NCBI GenBank assembly: GCA_029260795.1
Contig: JAJDCO010000038.1
Span: 1 to 64,000, forward strand
DNA: 64,000 bases
From: Planctomycetota bacterium
Lineage (GTDB): Bacteria > Planctomycetota > OFTM77
Reading direction: 5' to 3'
Each line of letters starts with the position of its first letter. Within the stretch, counting starts at the first letter, position 1. The position numbers and the translations under genes are program-made. Shown in pieces: positions 1 to 9,319 of the stretch. The notes below the pieces were generated by a model. The model was given only the letters and a program-made list of their open reading frames with translations, did not search any database and had not been told where the DNA came from.

Positions 1-555
1 AAGGTGTGTTTGGTCGCGGATGGAGCGGAAGAGATGTGGAGCGTGCTCGAGACGCACCTGAACGAGGACACGCTTGGTGTCCGCGTCCACTCGGTTCTCG
101 ACTTCTACCATCTGATCGAGAAGCTCGGCGCGGCAGCACATGGGGTCGATCCCGATAACGCAGCGAAGCGGCGCGACGACTGGCGAGACCGGCGACTCAA
201 GCGAGCCAATGCTGCTGAGGAGATCCTTCGAGAGCTCGACGCGTCCGGGCTTGAGGACGCCGCCGTCGGACAGGACAAACCGGTTCGAGCCGCGATCACC
301 TACTTGCGCCATCACAAAGATCGAATGCGTTACGCCCGTGCGCTCCGGGACGAACTCCCTATAGGAAGCGGCAACGTCGAAGCGGCCTGCAAGAGTCTGG
401 TCGAGGTCCGAATGAAGCGGTCAGGCACTCGCTGGAAGGAAGCCTCTGGAGAGCACATCCTCCAACTCCGTGCACTGGCTACAAGCGACCGATGGGAGGC
501 GGGAATGAAGCTCGCCATGAAGACGCTCCGATGCGCTGTCAGGAGGGCCGCATAG
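1..555 (+). mobile_element. ISKra4-like transposase, C-terminal part (cut by window edge)
   Basis: This is the 3' part of a DDE transposase; the frame is open to the first base, so the true start lies to the left. It keeps the family's C-terminal landmarks: an acidic VADGAEEMW segment, DFYHLIEKL after it, and the late IGSGNVEAACK motif that normally carries the final catalytic glutamate, followed by a KRSGTRW segment. These match ISKra4-family transposases from memory. The stop is 111 bases before the most likely start of the kinase gene. The element's ends cannot be set because the left half is missing. A degraded copy of part of this same gene lies near 4715-4755. Confidence 0.8.
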
Positions 556-666
556 GAACTGCGCACGAGAGAATCCACACCCTGCTGATCCTCCTTGGCG
601 GTGGAAGCTCGGGCGCTCGGGGCCTACCATGGCGGGAGTCCGGGGAAGGACCTGTCGAAGGAGATC

Positions 667-3600
667 ATGAGCGCGACCTGGCTGCCTCTTCCCGTTGCTC
701 AGCTGCGGCGTCGGGCATTCAATTCGAAGAGCTCGAAGGACCGGCACGATACAGCCTACTTTGCGTGGGAGGTGTCGGTGCGGCTGGCCGTGGCGGCTTC
801 GCCGCCGACGGACGTCGCGGCCTTGCGGCGGGCGTCGGTCGGCGAGTGGGTCCGGGCGCTGGGTACCCAGGAGACGCGGCTCGATCAGAAGCCGGTCACC
901 GAGCTGTTCGCACTGATGAGCGAGGTGGGCGCGGGCGCCAAGAAGCGGCCGGCCAAGGTCTCGGGCACCGAGCTGCTGGCGGCTCTGCCCGCTTATCGCA
1001 ACAAGGTCATCGGACACGGCTCGACTCGGCCGGGGTCCTTCTACGAGTCGGCGAGTGAGCTTCTGCTCGGCGCGCTGGATGCCGCTTGGGACGCAGAGCT
1101 GTTCCTGCCGCGCTCGGGGAAGATGGTCTTCTTGGAATTGATCGTCGAGCGAGCGGACGGCCAGCGGGTCGGACGCGTGCTCGATCTGACGGGCGAGACG
1201 CCGCTCGTCATCGATCCTCGGGGCAGCGAGCTGCCGCAAGGCACGCGCAGCCATCGGCTGTACTGGCGAGAAGGCGACGTCTATCGCGATCTGCACCCTT
1301 GGCTGATCCTCCAGGAAGAAGGCGAGCGCCTCTACTGCTTCAACGGGTTGGCGCGGCGGGCCGAGTACCTCGACTACGGCTCGGGCGATCTGCTCCGCGG
1401 CCAGGAGCTCGAAGGCGTCCGTCCTGGCCTCGAGCAGGAGCTGCGGATCCTCTTCTCGAGCCCGGCTCCGAGCGGGCCGGAGCCCGATGAAGCGTCCGGG
1501 TCGGCCGACCGCTTCGGTGAGTTCAAGATCCTGGGCCGCCTCGGCGTGGGCGGCATGGGCGAGGTGTACCTGGCCGAGCAAGAGACGCTCGGGCGGCGGG
1601 TGGCGCTGAAGATCCTGCCCGAGCGCTCGGCGCAGGAGCCGGTCTCGCTGGCGCGCTTCCGGCGCGAGATCGCCGCCTTGTCCCGCTGCGAGCATCCTCA
1701 CGTCGTCAAGGTGCTCACCTCGGGCGAGGCTCGGGGAGTGCCCTACTATGCGATGGAGTACGTCGACGGCGCGGACATGTCCGACGTGGCGAAGGCGCTC
1801 TCGGACACGGGCGACTTCGACTCGGCGGTGTCGACGGCGTGCGAGACGGCGCGCGGGCGGCAGAAGGAGCTCTTCGAGGACGCTCCTCCGGTCGAGAAGG
1901 CCGGCATCAAGGGCCGCACCGATCGCGGCCGCTTCCGCGAGCTGGCGACCTACTTCCGCGACGCGGCGCGCGGAGTCGCGCACCTGCACGAGCACGGGAT
2001 CATCCACCGCGACTTGAAGCCGGGCAACCTGATGATCACGGCCAACGACCGGCGCGCGGTCGTGATGGATCTGGGCCTCGCCGCCGTCGAGGACGCGAGC
2101 GTGTCTTTGACCATGGACAAGAGCCAGATCCTGGGTACGCTCCGCTACATGCCGCCCGAGCAGCTGCAGCGCAACTTGCTCTCGGTCGATCACCGGGCCG
2201 ACGTCTATGCGCTCGGCGCGACGCTGTACGAGCTGCTCGCCGACCGTCCCTTCCACGATGGCGACACCAAAGCACGCCTCATCGAGCAGGTGCTGAGGGA
2301 GCAACCGCTCGCGATCGAGAAGGCGAACCCCTCGGTCCCGAAAGACCTCGCCACGATCGTTCGCAAGGCGTCCGAGAAGGACCCGGGCCTGCGCTACGAG
2401 TCGGCCGAGGCGTTGGCGGACGATCTCGAGGCGTTTCTCGACAACCGCCCCATCAGCGCTCGCCCGCCTAGCCTGGGCTACGTCTTCAAGATGGCGGTGC
2501 GCCGACACAAGGCGTTTAGCGCCGTGATTGCGGTGTCGCTGGTGATCATCGTCGTGGGGACGATCGTCGCTTTTCGACAGATCACCGACGCCCGCGACGA
2601 CGCGAAGCTCGAGCAGAGTAAGACGGCCAAGGCGCTTGAGGAAAAGGGCGAGGCGCTCGGCCTCGCGCAAAGCAACGAAGAGCGCGCCACTCGCAACGCC
2701 AAAGAAGCCACGCGCAACGCCGAAGCGGCCCAGCGCAACCTCGACGAGCTGCTGCAGCTTTCGAGCATCGAGATCCTGACGGACATGCGGCGACGGGCCG
2801 ATGAGGATCTGTGGCCTCCGGACTCCGCCCGGAGGCCGAAGATGGTGACCTGGATTGCCGAAGCGGAGGCCAGCATCGTGCCGCTCGTCGCTCCGCTCGA
2901 GGCGCAGCTCGCGAAGCTCGAAGCCGAAGCGTTGCCGTACACCGAGGCCCAGGGCCAACGCGATCGCGAGACGCATCCCGAAGCCGGCGCCCTCGCCGAG
3001 GCGAAGGCGAAGACCGCCGAATTGGAAGAGAAGCTCCAGGCAGCGAAGAAGAAGTCGACGGGACCGACGGCCTTGCTCTCGGGCGACGGCGAGAAGTCCA
3101 AGGAGGAAGCCGAGCAGCTCGAGAAGGCGCTCGAGGCGCAACGGGCCGAGGTGGCGCGGCTCGATGGAATCGTGTCCGAGCGGCGGACGTGGGAGTTCAC
3201 GAGCAACGAGAAGATGGACGCGAGCGAGAAGCTTTGGCGGCACCGGCTGCTGAGCACGCTCCTCGCCGATCTTCGCGTCTTCGTCGATGGGCCGGGCGAG
3301 GCAGACGAGGCGGTGCGCGGCTATGCGGGCGAGGGCTACGGGACCAGCTTGCCCGAAGTGAGGGCGCGCCTCGAGCTGACCAAGCGGCTCGAGCAGAAGA
3401 CGGCCGACGGCGCCGAGGCGAGGCGGCTCTGGGCCGAGGCGATCGCCGAAATCCGTGAGCACCCCGAGTACGGCTTCGAGCTCTCGATTCAGGAGGGCCT
3501 GATCCCGATCGGCAAGGACCCCGGCTCGACGCTGTGGGAGTTCGCGGTGCTGTCGACGGGAGTGGTCCCCGAGCGCGACGCCGAAGGCAAGATCGTCGTC

Positions 3601-4389
3601 TCGGACGAGATGGCCGTGATCCTGGTGCTGATCCCGGGCGGTGAGCTCGACATGGGCGCGGTGCGCCCGACAACCGATCGCCCCGAGGGCTCGCCCAACG
3701 TCGATCCTCAGGCGGATTCGGACGAGAGTCCCATCCGACGCATCGCGCTCGATCCGTTCTTTCTCTCGAAGTACGAGATGACCCAAGGTCAGTGGGAGCG
3801 CGCCCGGGCGGCCCGACCCAGCTACTACGACGTGAACAACTGGGCCAGAGCCGCCTGGCGGCGCCATCCCGTCGAGCAGGTGAGCTGGCTGGACTGCGAC
3901 GAGGTGCTCCTGCGGTTGGGTCTGGCGCTGCCCACCGAGGCGCAGTGGGAGTACGGAGCGCGGGCGCGTACGACGTCGGTGTGGTGGCCGGGGAACGAGG
4001 AGAGGGACCTGGAAGGAAAGGCGAACATCCACGACCAGACTTCCTTCGGGAACGTGGGCGATCGTTGGGGGCGGCCGGTCGCCTGGAGCGATGGGCACCT
4101 GGTCCACGCGCCCGTCGGAACGTTTGGCGCGAACCAGTTCGGCCTGCACGACGTGCACGGAAACGTGTGGGAATGGTGCCGCGATGGGTACAGCGACTAC
4201 GAGATCGAGCCGCGAGCTGGTGACGGACTGCGCACTCCAGATGGCGCCCGCGTCCGCGTGGACCGCGGGGGCAGCTTCCGCGACACCGCCGAGCACGCCC
4301 GTTCGGCGGACCGCAACCTCAGCACGCCGGACGACCGCTACAGCATCCTCGGCGTCCGTTCCGCGCGTTCGGTGAGCGGTGAGCGGTGA
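667..4389 (+). CDS. HEPN-like / Ser-Thr kinase / FGE-like fusion protein
   Basis: A 1240-residue multidomain protein. ATG 667 is preferred because AAGGAG sits just upstream; a TTG at 595 is a longer option without one. Residues about 20-145 are helical and carry R111-N-K-V-I-G-H117, an Rx5H pattern like that of HEPN RNases; this is inference. The protein kinase domain spans about 283-595: glycine loop GVGGMGEV, lysine K315, HRDLKPGNL with catalytic D449, and DLG (D468) in place of DFG. One membrane span (about 617-638) and a long charged coiled coil follow. From about 983 to the end is a formylglycine-generating-enzyme/SUMF1-like domain (LIPGG, PTEAQWEYGAR, HGNVWEWC, DRGGSF). The kinase therefore faces the cytoplasm and the FGE-like part probably the outside. 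Kinase-FGE fusions are common in Planctomycetota and Myxococcota; the substrate is unknown. Confidence 0.88.
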   Translation: MSATWLPLPVAQLRRRAFNSKSSKDRHDTAYFAWEVSVRLAVAASPPTDVAALRRASVGEWVRALGTQETRLDQKPVTELFALMSEVGAGAKKRPAKVSGTELLAALPAYRNKVIGHGSTRPGSFYESASELLLGALDAAWDAELFLPRSGKMVFLELIVERADGQRVGRVLDLTGETPLVIDPRGSELPQGTRSHRLYWREGDVYRDLHPWLILQEEGERLYCFNGLARRAEYLDYGSGDLLRGQELEGVRPGLEQELRILFSSPAPSGPEPDEASGSADRFGEFKILGRLGVGGMGEVYLAEQETLGRRVALKILPERSAQEPVSLARFRREIAALSRCEHPHVVKVLTSGEARGVPYYAMEYVDGADMSDVAKALSDTGDFDSAVSTACETARGRQKELFEDAPPVEKAGIKGRTDRGRFRELATYFRDAARGVAHLHEHGIIHRDLKPGNLMITANDRRAVVMDLGLAAVEDASVSLTMDKSQILGTLRYMPPEQLQRNLLSVDHRADVYALGATLYELLADRPFHDGDTKARLIEQVLREQPLAIEKANPSVPKDLATIVRKASEKDPGLRYESAEALADDLEAFLDNRPISARPPSLGYVFKMAVRRHKAFSAVIAVSLVIIVVGTIVAFRQITDARDDAKLEQSKTAKALEEKGEALGLAQSNEERATRNAKEATRNAEAAQRNLDELLQLSSIEILTDMRRRADEDLWPPDSARRPKMVTWIAEAEASIVPLVAPLEAQLAKLEAEALPYTEAQGQRDRETHPEAGALAEAKAKTAELEEKLQAAKKKSTGPTALLSGDGEKSKEEAEQLEKALEAQRAEVARLDGIVSERRTWEFTSNEKMDASEKLWRHRLLSTLLADLRVFVDGPGEADEAVRGYAGEGYGTSLPEVRARLELTKRLEQKTADGAEARRLWAEAIAEIREHPEYGFELSIQEGLIPIGKDPGSTLWEFAVLSTGVVPERDAEGKIVVSDEMAVILVLIPGGELDMGAVRPTTDRPEGSPNVDPQADSDESPIRRIALDPFFLSKYEMTQGQWERARAARPSYYDVNNWARAAWRRHPVEQVSWLDCDEVLLRLGLALPTEAQWEYGARARTTSVWWPGNEERDLEGKANIHDQTSFGNVGDRWGRPVAWSDGHLVHAPVGTFGANQFGLHDVHGNVWEWCRDGYSDYEIEPRAGDGLRTPDGARVRVDRGGSFRDTAEHARSADRNLSTPDDRYSILGVRSARSVSGER

Positions 4390-4448
4390 TTCGGTAGCCG
4401 GGTCGGTTCAGTGAACCGTGGGCGGTGATTCGGTAGCCGGGTTGGTTC
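4383..4448. repeat. Pair of 27-bp direct repeats at the kinase gene end
   Basis: Copies at 4383-4409 and 4422-4448 differ at one base and start with GCGGTGATTCGGTAGCC. The stop codon of the kinase gene lies inside the first copy. Between and overlapping them is a small inverted repeat GGTTCA-G-TGAACC at 4405-4417. The function is unknown; a duplication left by a transposition or slippage event is possible. Confidence 0.7.
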
Positions 4449-4684
4449 GGTGTGCGGAGCTGACCACAGGCCGTCACACCTTGACGCTCACGGCGAGCAT
4501 CAATACTCGGTGAGCATCGACACCGGTGACAGGCTCGCCGGTCACCGGCTGACTCCCATGACCGGATCACTGTTCACCAACCAAGTCGTTTACAATCTCT
4601 GGATTGATCCACCTCGATCATCCTTCCCTCCGGGTGACCGCCGTCTTGTTCAAACAGCAGTCTCTCCCGGAACGGGGGACTCGG

Positions 4685-4721
4685 GGTGGGTCAGTTTTCA
4701 GCTAGCAGGTGGGTCAGCTTT
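4685..4721. repeat. IS21-like terminal repeats (remnant)
   Basis: GGTGGGTCAGTTTT at 4685-4698 and GGTGGGTCAGCTTT at 4708-4721 are 14-base direct repeats with one mismatch and a 23-base period. Spaced repeats of this TGGGTCAGTTTT type are typical of the ends of IS21-family elements. No istA or istB gene is nearby, so this is read as a solo end or remnant. The family call is from memory. Confidence 0.5.
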
Positions 4722-4755
4722 GGTGTAGCGCTTCCAACTCGGTTCTCGACTTCTA
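4715..4755 (+). pseudogene. Fragment of ISKra4-like transposase gene
   Basis: Bases 4738-4755 are identical over 18 bases to positions 90-107 inside the transposase gene at the left edge. The preceding bases (GCTTTGGTGT...TCCAA) also align with positions 72-89 with a few differences. This is too short to code for anything. Together with the transposase at 1-555 it brackets the kinase gene. Confidence 0.55.
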
Positions 4756-5025
4756 TCAGACTTCATGAGAGAGACTCCCCGATTCGTTCAGTGACCTGCA
4801 TAGGGACACGCCTGGCAGCGGTCCGAATCGGGGGATTGCAAGCGGGACGCCGTTTCGGGACTTCGAGAGGATTCGACCGAGTCCGTAGATGACGCAGACG
4901 AACCGAGAGCCGAACGGGTCACGGCGAGAGACGGAGATCGGTTCGCACTGGCTCACGATCGCGGAGGATCTCGCGGGGTGGAGATTCTCGGGCTCGGCTC
5001 GATTCACCGGAGCACTTTGGCGGGC

Positions 5026-6174
5026 TCAGCGCCGGCTGAAATCCGTCGGGCGCTCGGCCGGCTCTTCGGTCGCGGGTGGCGCGGCCGAAGCCTCCGGGGA
5101 GCTGGTCGCGGGCGGCGTATCCGGTTCTTTCGAAGGGCCGGTCGCGGGCGGCACTTTCTGTCCGCGGTGTTGCCTCAGGTGCCGGTATCCGACGAGCTTG
5201 TTCGCGGACTCGTCCCACAGGCGAAGCGAGAAGGACTTCAAGCTGCCGAGCAACGTGACGGGCTTGACCTCTTCGAAGAGAGGATCAGCGCGATGGCAGC
5301 GCTCGAGGTTGTAGTTCGGGATGCGCGGGCTCAAGTGGTGGATGTGATGGAAGCCGATGTTGCCCGAGAACCACTGCAGGATCTTCGGCAGCTTGTAGAA
5401 GGAGCTGCCTTTCAATGCCGCGGCCGTGAAAGTCCAGCCTTCTCCCCGCTCCCAGTAGACGTCCTCGAACTGATGCTGAACGTAGAAGAGCCAGACCCCG
5501 GCGCTTCCGGCCACCGCCATGATCGTCAGCTGGATGATCAAGTACGGCAGCACGCCGAAGATCAGGCTCATGACCGTGACCACCACGGCGATGGCCGCAT
5601 TCATCACCCAGACCGACTTCCGCTCCCGATCATTCGCCTTACGCGGAGAGATCCGTTGCACCACGATGAACAAGAAGATGGGCGCGAGGACGAACAGGAT
5701 GATCGGATTGCGCGCCATCCGATAGGCGAAGCGCTTCCAGCGCGACGACTCGAGATACTCCTGGACCGTGAGCGTCCAAAGATCACCGACTCCGCGGCGG
5801 TCGAGATCGCCGGAGGTGGCGTGGTGTAGCGAGTGCTCCCAGCGCCACTGGTAGTAGGGCGTAAAGGTCAGCAGGCCGCTGATGAAGCCTAGGATGTCGT
5901 TCGCGGTGCGCGAACGGAAGTACGAGCCATGTCCGCAGTCGTGGAAGATGATGAACGTCCTCACTATGAAGCCGCCCGCGAGAACGGCCAGAGGGATGGT
6001 CAACCACCAAGACACGCTCAAGCTGAGGTACATCAGCACCCAGAGGACGGCATAGCCGCCAAGAGTGTTGACGATCTGCCAAGCCGCGCGCCATCGGCTC
6101 GGCTCTTGATACTCGGCGACGATCGCCTTCCACTGCGCGATCTCTTGGCGGTGGGCTTCCTTGGTTCCGATCAT
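5026..6174 (-). CDS. Acyl-lipid fatty acid desaturase (DesA-like)
   Basis: A 382-residue integral membrane di-iron desaturase that introduces a double bond into membrane-lipid acyl chains. All three histidine boxes are present: HDCGH at 78-82, HSLHH at 114-118 and HHIHH at 276-280. Hydrophobic spans lie at about 38-75, 90-107, 155-173 and 190-232, as in the DesA/delta-12 family. The last 45 or so residues are a Pro/Ala/Glu-rich tail (PPATGPSKEPDTPPATSSPE) outside the catalytic fold. The ATG at 6174 is preceded by GGAG at good spacing. Regioselectivity cannot be read from the sequence. It points toward the kinase gene across the gene-free stretch. Confidence 0.9.
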   Translation of the reverse strand: MIGTKEAHRQEIAQWKAIVAEYQEPSRWRAAWQIVNTLGGYAVLWVLMYLSLSVSWWLTIPLAVLAGGFIVRTFIIFHDCGHGSYFRSRTANDILGFISGLLTFTPYYQWRWEHSLHHATSGDLDRRGVGDLWTLTVQEYLESSRWKRFAYRMARNPIILFVLAPIFLFIVVQRISPRKANDRERKSVWVMNAAIAVVVTVMSLIFGVLPYLIIQLTIMAVAGSAGVWLFYVQHQFEDVYWERGEGWTFTAAALKGSSFYKLPKILQWFSGNIGFHHIHHLSPRIPNYNLERCHRADPLFEEVKPVTLLGSLKSFSLRLWDESANKLVGYRHLRQHRGQKVPPATGPSKEPDTPPATSSPEASAAPPATEEPAERPTDFSRR

Positions 6175-6387
6175 GCTACTCTCCGGTCCGTTCGAATACT
6201 GACACGCGAGATCGGTGCCTTTCTGTTGCGCCGGGAGTCAGATCGGCTGTGCTCATTCCCCATGCATTGGAGCTTACACGCCGCGGATGGGATAGACGAA
6301 AGACACGACGCGGGAAACGGGGGCGCTCGATCGTCGGCTCCTCTTCCGGAACGGAAGAGAGCTCGAATCGATTGGAATGGTCGGTTC

Positions 6388-7467
6388 TCAGCCCGGTGGC
6401 GGGCACGTGATGGAGACCGTCTCGCCGGGCAGGCTATCCTCGAGCTCGATCTCGTAGGCCTGAGGTGCCGGGGGTAATACGGTGTCGAAGATCTCGCGGT
6501 GCGTCACGACGAATCGCGAGAGGGCCTCGGCGCACACGGCGAGGGTGAGGCAATCGTCGGGGGTGGCTTCTCGACGGCGACCGTGCTCGTCGAGCGAGTA
6601 GATCACCGGGACGACCTCGTCCTCGTTCTCGGGCCAGCCTCCGCGCTCCACCTCCCGCAAACGGCCCGGTGGAAGCTCGATGGGCTCTTCCAACGTGAGC
6701 GCCAGCACACTCACGCCTCCGGCCCACCAACGGGGCGGCCCTTCATTGTAGCTCTCGGCGAGGAGGTCGAAGTCCATCAAGTCGTCGACGACGATGATGC
6801 CGTCCTCGGCGCCGCGCTGTCCGACCGTCGCCACGATCACGGACTCGCGTCCAAAGCGCTGAAGGTCGATCTGCAGGGGCTGCCAATGCGACGCGATCTC
6901 CCACGGCTTGCGGCGGCGCAAGCACTCGACGCCGGCCCAGACTCGCCCGCGATCGTCCCACAAGTCCTTTGGCCAGGCAGCCGGATCGGGAAGAGGCGCC
7001 TCCTCGACGTTCTCGAGGGCTAGGTCGCTCCACCAAAGATCGACGCCGGGAACATCGCCGACTCCCACGCGCACGTCCACCGAAGACAAAGCTCGCCGCA
7101 ACGCGCCTCGGAGCAGATTGCTCTCGACGATCAGTCGGCTCGGCAGGCGTGGGTCGCCGAAACGTGGCTTGTCGCTGGCCTCGCGCAGTGCGCGCTCCCA
7201 GTCACTCGGGTTCGACTCGGGCGGGAGCACGACCGCGCGCACGAGAAGATCCTCGGGGCGCTCGATGAACACGAGGATCTGTGGGACATAGACCCGTCCA
7301 TTCTCGTCGCGCGTCCGACGCCCGAGGCGTCGGATGGCGACTTCCCACACCACCTCGGGCTCCACCTTCGGCCAGTTTCGCGCGGGTCGCGGTCCGGAAG
7401 TACCGCTCCCACCTCGGCTGCCACTGCGCCGGCGCCCGGCTCGATGTGCTCCGCGTCCCCGATTCAT
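6388..7467 (-). CDS. Uncharacterised acidic protein
   Basis: A 359-residue cytoplasmic-looking protein with no signal peptide or membrane span. After a basic, Gly/Arg-rich head (1-30) comes a region beginning NWPKVEPEVVWEVAIRRLG with VYVPQILVFIERPEDLLVRAVVLPP, then two acidic alpha/beta segments rich in W and D. The layout vaguely recalls DUF6930/DUF7309-type proteins, but I do not recognise it securely. The start is uncertain; the basic head may be untranslated and a start nearer residue 30 is possible. It lies 28 bases downstream of the small membrane protein gene and could share its transcript. Confidence 0.6.
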   Translation of the reverse strand: MNRGRGAHRAGRRRSGSRGGSGTSGPRPARNWPKVEPEVVWEVAIRRLGRRTRDENGRVYVPQILVFIERPEDLLVRAVVLPPESNPSDWERALREASDKPRFGDPRLPSRLIVESNLLRGALRRALSSVDVRVGVGDVPGVDLWWSDLALENVEEAPLPDPAAWPKDLWDDRGRVWAGVECLRRRKPWEIASHWQPLQIDLQRFGRESVIVATVGQRGAEDGIIVVDDLMDFDLLAESYNEGPPRWWAGGVSVLALTLEEPIELPPGRLREVERGGWPENEDEVVPVIYSLDEHGRRREATPDDCLTLAVCAEALSRFVVTHREIFDTVLPPAPQAYEIELEDSLPGETVSITCPPPG

Positions 7468-7495
7468 CGGGGCGCCTGCTGTTGGTGGGCGCCTC

Positions 7496-7678
7496 TCACT
7501 CGATCGAGCCGTCGTCGTCGGATCTGCTCTCGGCGTCTTCGATCATGGGACGCGCGATGCGGTAGATGCCCCAGAGGGCGAGGACGAAGACGAGCAAATA
7601 GACGGCGAGTCCGATCCAGGACTTGAGCGGCCACTCCGAGGGACCTTTGGGGGCGATGTAAGAGAGCAGCTCGATCAT
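7496..7678 (-). CDS. Small one-span membrane protein
   Basis: A 60-residue protein: short amphipathic head (MIELLSYIAPKGPSEW), one hydrophobic span at about 22-42, and an acidic tail ending DAESRSDDDGSIE. It sits between rplQ and the uncharacterised gene, all on the same strand with short gaps, so it may be read by transcripts leaving the ribosomal string. No strong ribosome binding site is seen. The family is not recognised. Confidence 0.5.
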   Translation of the reverse strand: MIELLSYIAPKGPSEWPLKSWIGLAVYLLVFVLALWGIYRIARPMIEDAESRSDDDGSIE

Positions 7679-7754
7679 GCAATCTCGCGGTCGGTGGACT
7701 CATCGGAGGCTCGGCCGGAGCGGCTCCGGCCCACGCGCGCCTCGGTCACACGGC

Positions 7755-8165
7755 TCAGCTGGCGTCCGCTGCCGCCGGTACCTCGTAGTTGACCAGCTCG
7801 AAGACGGCCTGAGAAGCGTTATCCCCGAGGCGATTCTTGGCGAGACGCAGGATACGGGTGTATCCACCATCCCGGTCGAGCATCGAGGGACCGACCTCGT
7901 TGAAGAGCTTTCGGGCCGCTTCCTTGTGGTGCAATCGCGAGATGATCAGGCGAAAGTAGTGAAGCTTCTTGCCCTGATCCTCGGCGCGGGCCCCCTTGCG
8001 GGCCGTGGTGATGAGCCCTTCGGCGAAGCGCCGGGCTTCCTTGGCCTTCTCGACGGTCGTCACGATACGACCGTGCAGGAAGAGCGAGCTGGCGAGATTG
8101 CGCATGAGGGCGCGTCGATGGGAGGCGGAGCGGCCGAGCTTACGGCCTCGCTTGAGATGTCTCAT
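7755..8165 (-). CDS. rplQ: Ribosomal protein L17
   Basis: 136 residues. The N-terminus MRHLKRGRKLGRSASHRRA is the signature of bL17, and LVNYEVPAAADAS closes the conserved core. It binds 23S rRNA near the exit tunnel. It is the last gene of the long ribosomal string, 60 bases after rpoA, the usual alpha-operon order. Length is normal. Confidence 0.98.
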   Translation of the reverse strand: MRHLKRGRKLGRSASHRRALMRNLASSLFLHGRIVTTVEKAKEARRFAEGLITTARKGARAEDQGKKLHYFRLIISRLHHKEAARKLFNEVGPSMLDRDGGYTRILRLAKNRLGDNASQAVFELVNYEVPAAADAS

Positions 8166-8225
8166 GGTCCCGGTCCTCGGTCGATCGGGCTCGTCGACGC
8201 AAGGTCGACGTCCCGTTGGCTGGCA

Positions 8226-9230
8226 TTAGTTGTTGTTCATTCCCAAGTGGAGGCCGCGCTCTTCGAGCTTCTTCTTGATCTCCCGCAGGGAGGTCTTGCC
8301 GAAGTTGCGAACCTTGAGCATGTCGCCTTCGTCGCGTAAGACCAGATCCTTGAGGGTCCGGATCCCTTCGGCATCGAGGCAATTCTTGGCGCGCACGGAA
8401 AGGTCGAGCACGTCGATGGAGTTCGAGAGGACCTCGTCCTGGGCGTCGTAGGGGACATCGTCGTCGACGTCTTCGACGGTCGCGACCTCGACCTCTTGAT
8501 GATCGACGGCGGGAAGCTCGTCGCCCATCTCGAAGTATTGCACGAAGGGATTGAGGTGCTTTCGACAGATCTTGGAGGCCTCGACGAGCGCCATCTCGGG
8601 CTCGACGGTTCCGTCGGTCCACAGCTCGAGGGTGAGCCGGTCGTAGTTGGTGAACTTACCGACGCGGGTATCCTCGGTGCGATAGCGGACCTGATAGACC
8701 GGTGAAAAGACGGAGTCGATCGGGATAACTCCGATCTCTTGCTCCTCGCCGGAGTTCTCTTCGGCCGTGACGTAGCCGCGGCCCTTACTCACCTCCATCT
8801 CGAGCTGAAAGCGAGTCTTGTTGGCGAGGGTCGCGATGTGGAGATCGGGGTTGACGATCTCGGCGTTGTGCGGCACCTCGATGTCAGCGGCGGTCACATC
8901 GCCTTTCTTGTCGACGTCGATCTTGAGCGTTACGGGTTCATCGGTATGGAGCCTCACCAAGAGATTCTTGATGTTGAGGATGATCTCGGTGACATCCTGC
9001 CGGACGCCTTCGATCGAGCTGAACTCGTGATCGACACCGTTGATCTTGATCGACGTGACGGCCGTTCCTTCGACGAGGGACAGCAGCACGCGACGCAGGC
9101 TGTTGCCGATGGTCGTTCCATAGCCCCGCTCAAAGGGCTCGATGTAGAACTTCCCGTAGGTCTCGGAGAGGGTGTCCTGGTCACAGACCACCCGGGTGGG
9201 GAGCTCCAGGTTACGCCACCGAATCCGCAT
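8226..9230 (-). CDS. rpoA: RNA polymerase alpha subunit
   Basis: 334 residues. The N-terminal dimerisation domain is intact (GNSLRRVLLSLVEGTAVTSI), with the insert domain. The C-terminal domain follows at about 265-330 (LDLSVRAKNCLDAEGI, GKTSLREIKKKLEERG); it contacts UP elements and activators. It scaffolds polymerase assembly. The gene lies between rpsD and rplQ, the standard place. Length is ordinary for the family. Confidence 0.98.
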   Translation of the reverse strand: MRIRWRNLELPTRVVCDQDTLSETYGKFYIEPFERGYGTTIGNSLRRVLLSLVEGTAVTSIKINGVDHEFSSIEGVRQDVTEIILNIKNLLVRLHTDEPVTLKIDVDKKGDVTAADIEVPHNAEIVNPDLHIATLANKTRFQLEMEVSKGRGYVTAEENSGEEQEIGVIPIDSVFSPVYQVRYRTEDTRVGKFTNYDRLTLELWTDGTVEPEMALVEASKICRKHLNPFVQYFEMGDELPAVDHQEVEVATVEDVDDDVPYDAQDEVLSNSIDVLDLSVRAKNCLDAEGIRTLKDLVLRDEGDMLKVRNFGKTSLREIKKKLEERGLHLGMNNN

Positions 9231-9319
9231 GTTCGAACTCCTGCCAGTCCGGCCCTAAAAATACTCCGGGCGGTGAGCGAAGCCGGCTCACCGCCACGGT
9301 GTGAATCACGTGATTCGGA

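Larger units (their letters stand above)
4449..5025. other. Gene-free stretch with IS debris
   Basis: No convincing gene is visible between the kinase gene and the convergent desaturase gene. The stretch holds a hairpin (stem CCGGTGAC/GTCACCGG, 4523-4548, 10-base loop, no T run) that could end the kinase transcript. It also holds an IS21-like terminal repeat pair and a fragment matching the ISKra4-like transposase. Nothing recognisable is seen from about 4760 to 5025. Confidence 0.6.

Noticed and set aside
421..4296. Long open frame of about 1290 codons antisense to the kinase gene
   Set aside because: G+C-rich codon pattern opens the opposite strand; no start signal or known domain.
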